Below are positions 47,074 through 56,316 of a stretch of DNA of 64,000 bases, piece after piece. The DNA is taken from assembly GCF_001262015.1 (NCBI RefSeq), contig NZ_CP012074.1, forward strand, positions 1,525,001-1,589,000, read 5' to 3'. The notes under the pieces are model-generated. The model did no database searches. It was given only the letters and a program-made list of their open reading frames with translations, and had not been told where the DNA came from. Positions within the stretch are counted from its first letter, which is position 1, and each line of letters begins with the position of its first letter. The stretch is from Prevotella fusca JCM 17724 (GTDB lineage: Bacteria > Bacteroidota > Bacteroidia > Bacteroidales > Bacteroidaceae). The translations under genes were made by a program, and so were the position numbers.

Positions 47074-47460
47074 TTATCTCTTAGTAAATTCTGCTTTTAC
47101 AAGTTTACCATTTTCTACCTCCTGTAAAATCATCTTGTCACCATTAACTTCACCCCAAATAGTATTTTCTTCTATTTTAAATGATATTTTATTACCCTTC
47201 AAAACATAGTTAGTCTCGAACTCATCATGATCTTCTTTAGTAGGATTCTTATCAAGATTAAAATCATTTATAAATTTAACTACCGTATTTGACTTGAATT
47301 CTAATACTACCATTTCTTTGATAACATCACCTTTTTTCTCGAAATAATGCCATGTAGTACCTACAAGAGCATTAGGTGTTTCTTCCTCTTTATCTGAGGA
47401 ACATGCTGTGAATAACATCATTGGCAATAATGCCAATAAAATCAATAAATACTTTTTCAT
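47074..47460 (-). CDS. Small lipoprotein, lipocalin-like
   Basis: The 128-residue protein has a type II signal (LLALLPMMLFTACSS) with lipobox FTAC. The mature part opens NALVGTTWHYF and has alternating strands (MVVLEFKSNTVVKF, NKISFKIEENTIWGEV), a pattern seen in Bacteroidota lipocalin-like lipoproteins. It is AT-rich compared with neighbouring genes. It is monocistronic, with promoter box TACCTTTG and a terminator. No function can be assigned. Confidence 0.82.
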   Translation of the reverse strand: MKKYLLILLALLPMMLFTACSSDKEEETPNALVGTTWHYFEKKGDVIKEMVVLEFKSNTVVKFINDFNLDKNPTKEDHDEFETNYVLKGNKISFKIEENTIWGEVNGDKMILQEVENGKLVKAEFTKR

Positions 47461-47489
47461 ATTTTTTTAATTTGAGTTATAATTTTATA

Positions 47490-47497
47490 CAAAGGTA
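47490..47497 (-). promoter_or_regulatory. -7 promoter box TACCTTTG for the small lipoprotein gene
   Basis: On the minus strand, TACCTTTG matches TAnnTTTG about 30 bases before the start codon. Confidence 0.6.
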
Positions 47498-47616
47498 GTC
47501 ATTATGCTCTAAAAACACAAATGAAATACAGCATAAGACCAACTATATCAGTTTATTTAACTACTTTTATATAAACAAAATAATAGATTATAATCACTAA
47601 AAAAGCTACACACAAA

Positions 47617-47708
47617 GAAATTATTTTCACGAAGAAAAGAATTTATTTTCATGAAGAAAAATATTTATTTACGTGAAAAAAAATATTTATTTTCACGAAA
47701 ATAATTCG
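47617..47708. repeat. Family A element copy 6
   Basis: Four cores (CACG, CATG, ACGTG, CACG) spaced 22 bp apart, ends AAATTATTTTC and GAAAATAATTCG. It lies 163 bases 3' of lgt, in a gap with no gene. Confidence 0.85.
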
Positions 47709-47870
47709 ATGAAAAGCGTTAACTGCTGATATATCAATACTTGGAATGATGCTAATTAATCGAATATAACGAATTAATTAACGGCATTTACTTCTTATAA
47801 AACGAATTGCACGAATACCCATTAAGTAGGAATATTCGTGCAATTAACGTAACTTGTAATCTGAACTTTC

Positions 47871-48713
47871 TTATGGAAGTTTACCTTCCTTGCCTCTTGA
47901 GCGTAGGATTGACCATACACCAAGAGCTATAAGAGGAATACTTAATATCTGACCCATATCGATAGGCAAACCTGCCTCAAAGGCTACCTGTATCTCCTTA
48001 GTGTATTCAATGAAGAAACGGAAGGTGAAAATGAGCGTTAGACAGAGTCCGAAATAGAGTCCTGTACCCACTTTCTTAGGATACTTTCTGTATATTAAAT
48101 AAGTCAGAACAAAGATTATCAGATAAGCAATAGCCTCATATAACTGTCCCGGATGACGTGGTTTATCGTCTACATTATAGAAGATAAATGCCCAGGGAAC
48201 GTCTGTTACCTTACCGATAATCTCTGAATTCATCAAGTTTCCAAGGCGGATAAAGCAGGCTGTGATACCTGACACGATACCGAAGAAATCAAGTACTACC
48301 CACGTATCCATCTTCATATTGCGGATATAAAGGAAGAGAGCGATAAGCAATCCAGCCACTCCACCATGCGATGCAAGTCCTTGATAGCCCACATACTTCC
48401 ATGAACCGTCAGCCATTTCACGGATAGGAACGATGATGGACAGGATACCTTTCCACGAAGTGAGGAAGTCCTGCGGCTCATAGAAGAGACAATGACCCAG
48501 GCGGGCACCTGCCAGTACGCCAAAGAAGACATAAAGGAAGAGCGGGTCAAACTTCTCTGCAGGGTATTTATGACGCTTGTAAAGCCACTGCATCATGAAA
48601 TAACCCAAGGCAAGACCTACCAGCCAGCACATTCCATACCAGCGGACAGGGACAGGACCGAGCTGGAAGATTACCTCATCGGGCTGCCATGCGATGTAAA
48701 GTAGATTATTCAT
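47871..48713 (-). CDS. lgt: Prolipoprotein diacylglyceryl transferase
   Basis: Lgt adds diacylglycerol to the lipobox Cys of prolipoproteins in the inner membrane, the first step in maturing the lipoproteins in this window. The 280-residue protein has about seven membrane helices. YQGLASHGGVAGLL carries the essential His-Gly, and RLGNLMNSEIIGK is the Lgt signature. HPGQLYEA is near the C-terminal third. ATG 48713 (MNNLLYIAWQPDEV) was chosen, and the 11 upstream codons are not family-like. A CCCCTC-rich hairpin and ychF lie upstream. Confidence 0.95.
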   Translation of the reverse strand: MNNLLYIAWQPDEVIFQLGPVPVRWYGMCWLVGLALGYFMMQWLYKRHKYPAEKFDPLFLYVFFGVLAGARLGHCLFYEPQDFLTSWKGILSIIVPIREMADGSWKYVGYQGLASHGGVAGLLIALFLYIRNMKMDTWVVLDFFGIVSGITACFIRLGNLMNSEIIGKVTDVPWAFIFYNVDDKPRHPGQLYEAIAYLIIFVLTYLIYRKYPKKVGTGLYFGLCLTLIFTFRFFIEYTKEIQVAFEAGLPIDMGQILSIPLIALGVWSILRSRGKEGKLP

Positions 48714-48754
48714 AGTTATGATATAAAAAGAAAACCATACCACCAATGATTATC

Positions 48755-48785
48755 CCCTCTCTGTGCCGAGAAGGGTGGGGTAGGG
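48755..48785. repeat. CCCCTCTC hairpin between ychF and lgt
   Basis: CCCCTCTCTG followed by GAGAAGGGTGGGG forms an imperfect GC-rich hairpin just 3' of ychF. It resembles the elements at 13581 and 54075 and may end ychF transcription. Confidence 0.45.
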
Positions 48786-49889
48786 CTATACATTAAATCT
48801 GAAGTGCATGATGTCACCGTCCTGTACAACGTATTCCTTACCTTCGATGCCGAGTTTACCAGCCTCACGAATAGCTGCCTCAGAACCATATTTAATGTAA
48901 TCGTCGTACTTGATGACCTCAGCACGGATAAAACCCTTCTCAAAGTCGGTATGAATAACACCTGCACACTGCGGAGCTTTCCAGCCTTTATGGAAGGTCC
49001 ATGCCTTTACCTCCATCTCACCTGCGGTGATGAAGGTCTGGAGGTTGAGCAGATGGTATGCCTTATTGATAAGTCGGCTCACACCGCTTTCTTCCAGTCC
49101 CAGCTCTTCAAGAAACATCTTCTTGTCTTCATAGCTGTCGAGTGATGCGATATCTTCCTCGGTCTTGGCAGCGATAATCATTGCTTCAGCACCTTCCTCA
49201 GCTGCAATCTTCTCAATCATCTGACTGTATTCGTTGCCTGACTTGGCACTTGTCTCGTCAACGTTGCAGACGTAAAGCACAGGCTTTGTTGTCAGAAGGA
49301 AGAGATCATGCGCTGCCTGCTGCTCCTCCTTGCTTTCAAACTCAACGCTGCGGGCATTCTTACCCTGCTCCAGCACTTCCTTATATGCTTCCAATACAGA
49401 TACCATTATCTTAGCATCCTTATTTCCTGCAGCAGCAACTTTCTGCTGTTTAGCAAGCTGCGCCTCGATGGTTTCAAGGTCTTTGAGCTGCAATTCTGTA
49501 TCGATAATCTCCTTATCTTCAATCGGATTGACAGCCATACCACCCTCACGTACCACGTTATCGTCCTCGAAACAGCGGATTACATGAATGATAGCGTCGC
49601 ACTCACGGATATTACCAAGGAACTTATTACCCAGTCCTTCACCCTTTGAAGCGCCCTTGACGAGTCCTGCGATGTCGACAATCTCACAGGTAGCCGGTAC
49701 GATCCGTCCCGGATGAACAATCTCAGCCAATTTATTCAGTCGCTCGTCTGGAACGGTAATCACGCCGAGGTTCGGCTCAATTGTGCAGAAAGGGAAGTTA
49801 GCTGCTTGTGCTTTGGCACTGCTCAAGCAGTTGAAAAGTGTGGACTTACCTACGTTCGGCAGTCCTACTATACCACATTTTAATGCCAT
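48786..49889 (-). CDS. ychF: Redox-regulated ATPase YchF
   Basis: The 367-residue Obg-family P-loop protein prefers ATP. G1 is [32 protein letters not shown] is the switch region, and YVCNVDE stands in for the usual NKxD loop, which explains ATP preference. A coiled-coil insert is near 130-170, and the C-terminal TGS domain includes [25 protein letters not shown]. It interacts with ribosomes in other bacteria. Confidence 0.96.
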   Translation of the reverse strand: MALKCGIVGLPNVGKSTLFNCLSSAKAQAANFPFCTIEPNLGVITVPDERLNKLAEIVHPGRIVPATCEIVDIAGLVKGASKGEGLGNKFLGNIRECDAIIHVIRCFEDDNVVREGGMAVNPIEDKEIIDTELQLKDLETIEAQLAKQQKVAAAGNKDAKIMVSVLEAYKEVLEQGKNARSVEFESKEEQQAAHDLFLLTTKPVLYVCNVDETSAKSGNEYSQMIEKIAAEEGAEAMIIAAKTEEDIASLDSYEDKKMFLEELGLEESGVSRLINKAYHLLNLQTFITAGEMEVKAWTFHKGWKAPQCAGVIHTDFEKGFIRAEVIKYDDYIKYGSEAAIREAGKLGIEGKEYVVQDGDIMHFRFNV

Positions 49890-49918
49890 GTCTTAAATAA
49901 ACGTTTATTTCTTTTGTG

Positions 49919-49926
49919 CAAAAGTA
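49919..49926 (-). promoter_or_regulatory. ychF: -7 promoter box TACTTTTG for ychF
   Basis: On the minus strand, TACTTTTG lies 30 bases before the ychF start. Confidence 0.6.
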
Positions 49927-50002
49927 CATAATTAATTCGATATAACCGATAAGAAGTGGGAATAAGCTCGGAGAAGATAAGCGGTGATGATAAGCGATAA
50001 TT

Positions 50003-50061
50003 AAAAAAAAGGCGATAATAAGCGGTTATGTGTTTCTTATCATTAACGCTTATTATCGCCT
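50003..50061 (-). terminator. Terminator of the acpP-fabF-rnc operon
   Basis: Perfect 15-bp stem AGGCGATAATAAGCG / CGCTTATTATCGCCT, followed on the minus strand by eight T residues. It lies 34 bases after the rnc stop. Confidence 0.85.
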
Positions 50062-50094
50062 ATAAAAACTCCTATACTTATCAGCTCCTGCCTG

Positions 50095-51162
50095 CTATCC
50101 TTTCTCAAACGCCTCTGCTTCAGCAGCTGCGATGATGGCTTCACGATCGAATGGCTTTGAATGTGAGATGTCAGAGAGGTCGAAGTCGTCAGTACTCTCC
50201 CTTGCTTCTGGCTCTACAGAAGATTCCATCTTACCAGTTTTCTCCTCATCAGCAACTGATGACTTCTCATCAAACACCTCCGTCAGGAATGGATTTTCAT
50301 GCTTTTCAACCTTAGCTTCAGAATCTACCATGAAGTTCATGTCCTGCGATGTTTCAGGCACATTGAGCACCGGTTCTTCTTCCATCTTCGTACGATTAGC
50401 CTTGGCTGAGAACACTTCATCAATGAACTGAGGCTCACGACGCAAACGTTGCAGCGTCAGTTTGGAAGCCTCTTGCTGGCTTTCCTTCTTTGAATATCCG
50501 TGTCCCTCGCCACATGGAAGTCCCTCCATGATAACCTGGAAGTGGAAAGTAGGGCTGCCCTGCTTGTCTTTTTGGTTCTCAATCAGCTTGAACTCCATCT
50601 TAACCTTGTTCTTCTGGCTCCATTCGATGAGCTTCGACTTGAAGTTCACCTCCTTGTAAGCCACCTTGTCGATGTTGATCATTTCACCAAGAACCTGTTT
50701 CTTCATGAACTTCATGCAAGCATTATAGCCATGATCCAGATAGAGCGCACCAACCAATGCCTCAAAAGCATTACCACCAAGATAACTGTTATGCGAAGAC
50801 GTGTGACCATTAGAAAGAATCAACTGATTGATTCCCATTTCCTTTGCCAGTCGGTTCAGCGTATCGCGTTGTACTATCTTCGAACGTGTATTGGTCAGGA
50901 AACCTTCACGTTTCCCTGGGAAATGCTCGTAAACAATGTCACCGACGATGGCATCAAGAATGGCATCGCCAAGGAATTCAAGTCGTTCATTGTTTACGGG
51001 CTTACCCTTTGCGTTACGACGCGCTACGCTCTTGTGCAAGAGTGCAGTCTTATAATAACTGATATCGTGGGGGATAATGCCGATAATTTGGTACAAAGAC
51101 AAATAAAGCTCCTTCTCCTTACGGAAAGGGAGCTTTATTCTATCAATTATATTATTCAGCAT
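50095..51162 (-). CDS. rnc: Ribonuclease III with acidic C-terminal extension
   Basis: This endonuclease cleaves double-stranded RNA in rRNA and mRNA processing. The 355-residue protein has the catalytic signature NNERLEFLGDAILDAIVGD and GGNAFEALVGALYLD, then a dsRNA-binding domain (KSKLIEWSQKNKVK to KKESQQEASKLTLQRL). After about residue 245 comes a tail of about 110 residues rich in Glu, Asp and Ser, absent from the 220-230 residue E. coli enzyme. ATG 51162 (MLNNIIDRIKLPF) was chosen. It overlaps the fabF stop by 11 bases, which implies coupling in an acpP-fabF-rnc operon. Confidence 0.94.
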   Translation of the reverse strand: MLNNIIDRIKLPFRKEKELYLSLYQIIGIIPHDISYYKTALLHKSVARRNAKGKPVNNERLEFLGDAILDAIVGDIVYEHFPGKREGFLTNTRSKIVQRDTLNRLAKEMGINQLILSNGHTSSHNSYLGGNAFEALVGALYLDHGYNACMKFMKKQVLGEMINIDKVAYKEVNFKSKLIEWSQKNKVKMEFKLIENQKDKQGSPTFHFQVIMEGLPCGEGHGYSKKESQQEASKLTLQRLRREPQFIDEVFSAKANRTKMEEEPVLNVPETSQDMNFMVDSEAKVEKHENPFLTEVFDEKSSVADEEKTGKMESSVEPEARESTDDFDLSDISHSKPFDREAIIAAAEAEAFEKG

Positions 51163-52414
51163 ATTTCTTGAATATGACACAAGCATTGTGACCACCGAAA
51201 CCGAAGGTATTGCTGAGTGCAGCACGTACCTCACGCTTCTGAGCCTTGTTGAACGTAAAGTTCAGATTGTAGTCCAATTCAGGATCCTTGTCATCTTCCT
51301 CATGGTTGATGGTAGGAGGAATAATATCATTCTTTACAGACAATACACAAACCATTGCCTCTACAGCACCTGCTGCACCGAGAAGGTGACCAGTCATACT
51401 CTTTGTAGAAGAGATATTCAGCTTGTAAGCTGCCTCACCGAACAACTCCTTGATAGCCTTAGCCTCAGAGATGTCACCAACAGGAGTTGATGTACCGTGA
51501 ACATTGATATAGTCAATGTCCTCAGGCTTCATACCTGCATCCTCAAGTGCTGCCTTCATAACGAGCTTGGCACCGAGACCCTCCGGGTGAGAAGCAGTAA
51601 TATGGTGAGCATCAGCTGACTCGCCTTCACCTACCATCTCTGCATAAATCCTCGCACCACGAGCCTTTGCATGCTCCAGTTCCTCAAGGATAAGACAACC
51701 TGCACCTTCACCCATTATGAAGCCGTCACGGCTTGCTGAGAATGGACGTGAAGCATGCTCAGGATCATCATTACGTGTAGAAAGAGCGTGCATGGCATTG
51801 AAACCACCTACACCGCAGGCGCAGATAGCTGCCTCAGCACCACCACTGACGATTACATCAGCCTTACCCAGACGAATCTGGTTGAATGCTGCAGCCAGTG
51901 CATTGGTTGAAGATGCACATGCAGATGTCGTCGTATAGTTAGGACCGTGGAATCCGAATTGGATACTGATCTGACCAGAAGCGATGTCAGCAATCATCTT
52001 CGGAATGAAGAAAGGATTGAACTTAGGACCGTTCTCTGGATGCTGAGCGTAATAAGTCACCTCATCCTCGAATGTCTTGATACCGCCAATACCTACACCA
52101 TAGATAACACCAACGCGGTTCTTGTCAATCTTCTCCAAGTCAAAACCAGCATCCTTGACACCCTGAATGGCACTGATCATTGCCAACTGGGTGTAACGGT
52201 CGAGCTTGCGCGCCTCCTTACGGTCAATGTAATCATTGACGTTCAGGTCCTTGATTTCGCAGGCAAACTGCGTCTTGAACTGGGTTGTATCGAAATGTGT
52301 AATAGGAGCAGCACCGCTCTTACCTGCCAGCATGTTCTGCCAGGTCTCCTCTGGAGTGTTACCCAATGGAGTAACGGCGCCAAGACCTGTTACAACTACT
52401 CTTTTTAATTCCAT
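51152..52414 (-). CDS. fabF: Beta-ketoacyl-ACP synthase II
   Basis: FabF condenses acyl-ACP with malonyl-ACP in fatty acid elongation. The 420-residue protein has the Cys-His-His triad: Cys in TTSACASSTNAL, His in NVHGTSTPVGD and His in KSMTGHLLGAAGA. The opening KRVVVTGLGAVTPLGN is standard. It follows acpP by about 90 bases with a terminator-like hairpin between them, and its end overlaps rnc. Confidence 0.96.
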   Translation of the reverse strand: MELKRVVVTGLGAVTPLGNTPEETWQNMLAGKSGAAPITHFDTTQFKTQFACEIKDLNVNDYIDRKEARKLDRYTQLAMISAIQGVKDAGFDLEKIDKNRVGVIYGVGIGGIKTFEDEVTYYAQHPENGPKFNPFFIPKMIADIASGQISIQFGFHGPNYTTTSACASSTNALAAAFNQIRLGKADVIVSGGAEAAICACGVGGFNAMHALSTRNDDPEHASRPFSASRDGFIMGEGAGCLILEELEHAKARGARIYAEMVGEGESADAHHITASHPEGLGAKLVMKAALEDAGMKPEDIDYINVHGTSTPVGDISEAKAIKELFGEAAYKLNISSTKSMTGHLLGAAGAVEAMVCVLSVKNDIIPPTINHEEDDKDPELDYNLNFTFNKAQKREVRAALSNTFGFGGHNACVIFKKYAE

Positions 52415-52445
52415 GCGTTGAAATATAAATTAAAAAAGTAAAGTA

Positions 52446-52481
52446 AAAAAAAAGCCAAGCAAAGGCATACGCTTTGCTTGG
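52446..52481 (-). terminator. Terminator or attenuator between acpP and fabF
   Basis: Perfect 10-bp stem CCAAGCAAAG / CTTTGCTTGG with a 7-base loop. On the minus strand it is followed by nine T residues. It lies 20 bases after the acpP stop and before fabF. Partial read-through would set more acpP than fabF transcript. Confidence 0.8.
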
Positions 52482-52502
52482 TACTTTTATCTTGAGTAAA
52501 CC

Positions 52503-52739
52503 TTACTTAGCGTTTTCCTCAATGTAAGAGATAGCGTCGCCAACAGTAGCGATCTTCTCAGCCTTATCATCTGGAATAGAAATACCGAACTCCTTCTCGA
52601 ACTCCATGATGAGCTCTACTGTATCCAAAGAGTCAGCACCGAGGTCGTTTGTGAAACTTGCCTCTGCCTTTACCTCTGCCTCGTCAACACCGAGTTTGTC
52701 TACGATAATAGCCTTTACTTTTGATTCAATTTCTGACAT
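52503..52739 (-). CDS. acpP: Acyl carrier protein
   Basis: The 78-residue acidic protein carries the growing fatty acyl chain on a phosphopantetheine attached to the Ser of [15 protein letters not shown]. Length, acidity and this motif are standard. It leads the acpP-fabF-rnc run, with a strong promoter upstream and a hairpin with a T run downstream. Confidence 0.97.
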   Translation of the reverse strand: MSEIESKVKAIIVDKLGVDEAEVKAEASFTNDLGADSLDTVELIMEFEKEFGISIPDDKAEKIATVGDAISYIEENAK

Positions 52740-52792
52740 AATTGTAAATTTTAAAATGTTTAATATTGATTTCCAAATTCAAAATGCGGTTG

Positions 52793-52823
52793 CAAAGGAA
52801 CTGTTTTTTTTCGATGTGTGCAA
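52793..52823 (-). promoter_or_regulatory. acpP: Promoter TTG-N20-TTCCTTTG for acpP
   Basis: On the minus strand, TTG is followed 20 bp later by TTCCTTTG, a one-base variant of TAnnTTTG. It leaves a leader of about 50 bases. Confidence 0.6.
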
Positions 52824-53389
52824 GTTTTTTGGTTAAAAAAGCACATACTCTTGCACAAACCATATATCTTTGTGCAGCTTTTTGACTGTTTTATCACTTT
52901 ATCATGCGATAAATCAAATGATTATATTACTTCATTCAAACCTTACTTGTAATATTTCACAATCAAGAAGGGATTATTTTTAGTCGGAAACTACAGAATC
53001 TGCCGCAGATCATAGACAATGATAAGATTAGAAAACAGTCGAATCATGGTTCTATTTATGGCTTTCACCTTAATTAATATTGAATACTGATAATACTTCA
53101 GACAATACATTGCACCGTATCAGAATAAGCAAAAAAAGTATTGATGAACGAGGAAACAGGAATTTACCTTGCCGGGAAAACCACTCCGCTTTCTTCTTTA
53201 AAGAGCATAACAGACTATATCACAGGAAGAGAGGCAAAAACCATAATAAAGACAAAAAGACACAAACAACTGACCATACTCATAAAAACGAACCGTTCAG
53301 CATGGATTTTACAGAACCTGCCTTGAGTATTTCTTACATTCAGACAGACAATCTTTAATTAATAATCTATGAAAAACAACGGTTTTTAT
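52824..53389. other. Intergenic region between divergent acpP and DUF4254 genes
   Basis: About 570 bases without a supported gene. Two overlapping short open frames (53080-53358 and 53141-53326) exist in different frames, both basic and with low-complexity Lys/His/Thr content. Neither looks like a real protein. No tRNA or hairpin array is seen. Confidence 0.45.
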
Positions 53390-53420
53390 TTTGTGCTTTA
53401 AGGATTTTACTATATATTTG
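53390..53420 (+). promoter_or_regulatory. Consensus promoter TTTG-N19-TATATTTG
   Basis: TTTG at 53390-53393 and TATATTTG at 53413-53420, spaced 19 bp. This full-consensus promoter lies about 28 bases before the DUF4254 start. Confidence 0.75.
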
Positions 53421-53447
53421 CAAAATAAACAGAAAAATAAAAACCGA

Positions 53448-54053
53448 ATGTCATTTACAAAACATTGTAACGAGATTTTCAATCAGGCTATCCGTGACTA
53501 CCATATTACGGATAATGTAGATACGCCGATTAGCAACCCCTACGACAGAGATTCCATCGAAAACCGTCTCTATCTGAAGTGCTGGATTGACACTGTTCAG
53601 TGGCATTTCGAGGATCTTATCCGCGACCCACACATCAATCCTGAAGAAGGAATGAGTCTCAAACATCGCATTGACCGCTCAAACCAGGACCGTACAGACC
53701 TTGTTGAGCAGATTGATTCTTACTTCCGTCAGCTCTACTCGGATGTGACACCGCTTCCTGAAGCTACCATCAACACCGAGAGCCCGGCATGGGCAGTTGA
53801 CCGCCTGTCTATCCTTGCCTTGAAGATTTACCACATGAAGGAGCAGACCGAGCGCACGGATGCTTCAGCTGAACACGTTGAGAAGTGTAAGTCAAAACTG
53901 AATATCCTCCTCGAACAGCAGAAGGATCTCAGCCTTGCCATCGACCAGTTGCTCGATGACATTCAGCATGGCCGCAAGTACATGAAGGTTTATCGACAGA
54001 TGAAGATGTACAACGACCCTGCAACGAATCCGATACTCTACAATAAGAAATAA
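53448..54053 (+). CDS. DUF4254 domain-containing protein
   Basis: The 201-residue, all-helical, acidic cytoplasmic protein matches the DUF4254 family of Bacteroidota (LYLKCWIDTVQWHFEDLIRDP, AWAVDRLSILALKIYHMKEQ). Function is unknown. The family often sits beside LPS heptosyltransferase-like GT9 genes, as here. ATG 53448 was chosen because the promoter box lies inside the longer frame from 53391. Confidence 0.88.
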   Translation: MSFTKHCNEIFNQAIRDYHITDNVDTPISNPYDRDSIENRLYLKCWIDTVQWHFEDLIRDPHINPEEGMSLKHRIDRSNQDRTDLVEQIDSYFRQLYSDVTPLPEATINTESPAWAVDRLSILALKIYHMKEQTERTDASAEHVEKCKSKLNILLEQQKDLSLAIDQLLDDIQHGRKYMKVYRQMKMYNDPATNPILYNKK

Positions 54054-54074
54054 ATAAAAAGAAATCCCTCCGCC

Positions 54075-54099
54075 GTCCCCTCCCAGTGTGGGAGGGGAC
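54075..54099. repeat. GTCCCCTCCCA hairpin
   Basis: Perfect 11-bp stem GTCCCCTCCCA / TGGGAGGGGAC with a GTG loop, 22 bases after the DUF4254 stop. It may be a terminator and belongs to the CCCCTCC hairpin family. Confidence 0.65.
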
Positions 54100-54230
54100 G
54101 TAATTGCTATTGAGGGTAAACTCTGCTAAGCGTTATCAGCTATGAATAAGCGCACATTATCGTTTATTCCTGCCCGATAACAGCCTGTCACATCTCATTT
54201 CTTATCCAAGCCTATTATCCCTGTCATCCT

Positions 54231-55286
54231 ATGAAGACCCCACACATCCTTATTATCCGATTCTCTGCCATGGGAGATATTGCCATGACAGTACCCGTTG
54301 TCTACTCGCTTGCAAAGCAGTATCCCGATGTGAGAATCAGCGTCCTTTCCCGTCCTTTTGCGCGTCCTTTCTTTCAGAATCTTGCGCCGAACATATGCTT
54401 TATGTCTGCTGACCTGAAAGGTGAATACAAAGGATTTACAGGGCTCAACAAACTTTACAGGCGACTGGTAGCGAAGCATCCCACTACCATAGCCGATTTC
54501 CATAACGTTCTCCGCACACGTTTCCTGCGGCTGCGATTCCTCCTTGGCGGATATTCCGTGGCACATATCAACAAACACAAACAAGGGAAGAAGCTCTTGT
54601 GTCAAGCTGAAAACAAGGTGTTAACACAGCAGCCTACCTCCTTCCAGAACTATGCTGATGTGCTTGAAGCACTGGGCTATCCTATTAAAATTGAATTTAC
54701 GAGCATCTTTCCGCCTGAAGGTGGCGACCTGAAGAGCCTTCCCAATATAATAGGTGTAAAACAGAAGGAAGAACGTTGGATAGGTATTGCACCCTTTGCA
54801 GCCCATGCAGGTAAGATGTATCCACAGGAAAGAATGGAACAAGTTGTGCGCAAACTGACCGAGAAACATCCTTCCTGGCGCATCTTCCTCTTCGGTGGAG
54901 GCAGACAGGAGATTGAAGTGCTGAACCGCTGGGCAGCACAGTTTCCGCAGTGTCTATGCGTTGCCAATGCCCTTAAAGGACTGGAACAGGAACTCATCCT
55001 CATGAGTCATCTCGACACAATGCTGTCAATGGACAGTGCCAATATGCATCTTGCTTCCCTCACCGGCACACGGGTTGTGAGCGTATGGGGCGCAACCCAT
55101 CCTTATTGTGGCTTCATGGGCTGGCAACAGAAGGAAGATGATGCCGTGCAAATCAATACGCTTTCTTGCCGTCCTTGCTCTGTCTTTGGCAATAAACCCT
55201 GCCATCGTGGCGATTTTGCCTGTATGAATAATATTCTTCCTGAAGAGATTATTCAGCACATTGAAGCTGGATTACTGTCGGAATAG
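54231..55286 (+). CDS. Glycosyltransferase family 9 (heptosyltransferase-like)
   Basis: The 351-residue GT-B protein of the ADP-heptose:LPS heptosyltransferase family has the opening HILIIRFSAMGDIAMTVPVV and, in the donor domain, GIAPFAAHAGKMYP and MDSANMHLASLTGTRVVSVWGATHP. It probably adds a sugar to the lipid A core region. Its 3' end is 43 bases from the next lipoprotein start. Donor sugar cannot be told from sequence. Confidence 0.92.
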   Translation: MKTPHILIIRFSAMGDIAMTVPVVYSLAKQYPDVRISVLSRPFARPFFQNLAPNICFMSADLKGEYKGFTGLNKLYRRLVAKHPTTIADFHNVLRTRFLRLRFLLGGYSVAHINKHKQGKKLLCQAENKVLTQQPTSFQNYADVLEALGYPIKIEFTSIFPPEGGDLKSLPNIIGVKQKEERWIGIAPFAAHAGKMYPQERMEQVVRKLTEKHPSWRIFLFGGGRQEIEVLNRWAAQFPQCLCVANALKGLEQELILMSHLDTMLSMDSANMHLASLTGTRVVSVWGATHPYCGFMGWQQKEDDAVQINTLSCRPCSVFGNKPCHRGDFACMNNILPEEIIQHIEAGLLSE

Positions 55287-55329
55287 AACACCAGAATATA
55301 ATAAAGATAAGCTACTAAACATCCCTTAT

Positions 55330-55950
55330 ATGAAACAAATATTTATCTTTTTCGTCTTTCTTCTTTCGCTCCTGTCCTCCTGCTGCAACAAGACTTGTCA
55401 AAAGCCAGCAGACAGTAGTCCATTAGACAGCTTAGTCCTTGTTGACACCACACAGATGAAGTCAGCCTTTCTAAATTGTGTTCATCGGTTTATCATGCAA
55501 TATCCTAAGGATAAAGCGTTCATTCTTAAATGTGGATACGGATACGAAGACCATGGTATCACGACAAATGGGGTCTATATCAACAGTGACGTCTTTATGA
55601 TTCAACCAGCTTATTACGATATATTTATGGGTGGAGAATGGTCTGTTGATGATATGTATCCTTCACATTATTTCAAGATAGACAACCGCATCGTATTCCT
55701 CTGCTCACGTTCAGATTCCTTTATGAAGCAGGAGAAATACCGGAAAGCCTACCATCAGATAGTGTCTGATAAACTACGTGTACACTATGAGGATTTAGCT
55801 TTTATCCTTGTTGAACACAAAGACAACAAGGCTACATTGCTGTCAAGTGATGAAATAAGAAAACGAAAGATTAGTCCTATCAGTGCTTTTAGAGAAGTTG
55901 TCAAATTTACAGCTCCAAAGGTTACTGATGAGGAATTAGAAAACGAATAA
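55330..55950 (+). CDS. Hypothetical lipoprotein
   Basis: The 206-residue protein has a type II signal (FFVFLLSLLSSCC) and lipobox LSSC, then a Thr/Ser/Asp-rich linker and a domain of unknown type (AFILKCGYGYEDHGITTNG, YYDIFMGGEWSVDDMYPSHYF). ATG 55330 (MKQIFIFF) was chosen over the upstream frame. It follows the GT9 gene and is probably cotranscribed. I do not recognise a family. Confidence 0.8.
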   Translation: MKQIFIFFVFLLSLLSSCCNKTCQKPADSSPLDSLVLVDTTQMKSAFLNCVHRFIMQYPKDKAFILKCGYGYEDHGITTNGVYINSDVFMIQPAYYDIFMGGEWSVDDMYPSHYFKIDNRIVFLCSRSDSFMKQEKYRKAYHQIVSDKLRVHYEDLAFILVEHKDNKATLLSSDEIRKRKISPISAFREVVKFTAPKVTDEELENE

Positions 55951-56071
55951 CTTTATCAAACATTATGATAAGGTGATTTTATGATACGGAAACAGTAACT
56001 ATAAACGCAATAAAAGACAACCTTCCCACCTTTATTTCCCATCCTTTTTCACCCATTCATCGCTCTTTACG

Positions 56072-56162
56072 GAATTATTTTCATGAAAATAAATATTTTT
56101 CTTCACGTAAATAAATATTTTTCTTCATGAAAATAAATTCTTCTTTTCATGAAAATAATTCG
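56072..56162. repeat. Family A element copy 7
   Basis: Cores CATG, CACG, CATG, CATG at 22-bp spacing, with GAATTATTTTC and GAAAATAATTCG ends. It lies between converging lipoprotein and AAA ATPase genes. Confidence 0.85.
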
Positions 56163-56220
56163 CAGAAAGTGGCTGGAAATGCAGAAAGAACGGTTGACAA
56201 AGATTTAAAAACAGGGAATT

Positions 56221-56294
56221 AAAGGAGTCAAGCCAATAGTTTTTCGTAGAGAAGAAGAGTATCATACGATAAAAACCATTGGCTTGACTCCTTT
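56221..56294. terminator. Long inverted repeat, terminator of the AAA ATPase gene
   Basis: AAAGGAGTCAAGCCAAT pairs with ATTGGCTTGACTCCTTT, extended by GTTTTT/AAAAAC, around a loop of about 20 bases. It is 22 bases 3' of the AAA ATPase stop. Confidence 0.75.
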
Positions 56295-56316
56295 AACTTT
56301 TTTACTTCTGTTCTCC

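Noticed and set aside
50500..51171. 223-residue open frame antisense to rnc
   Set aside because: A shadow of the RNase III catalytic domain, with no promoter and no family features.
53080..53358. Two overlapping short open frames between acpP and the DUF4254 gene
   Set aside because: Different frames, basic low-complexity composition and no promoter. Kept only as an uncertain note.
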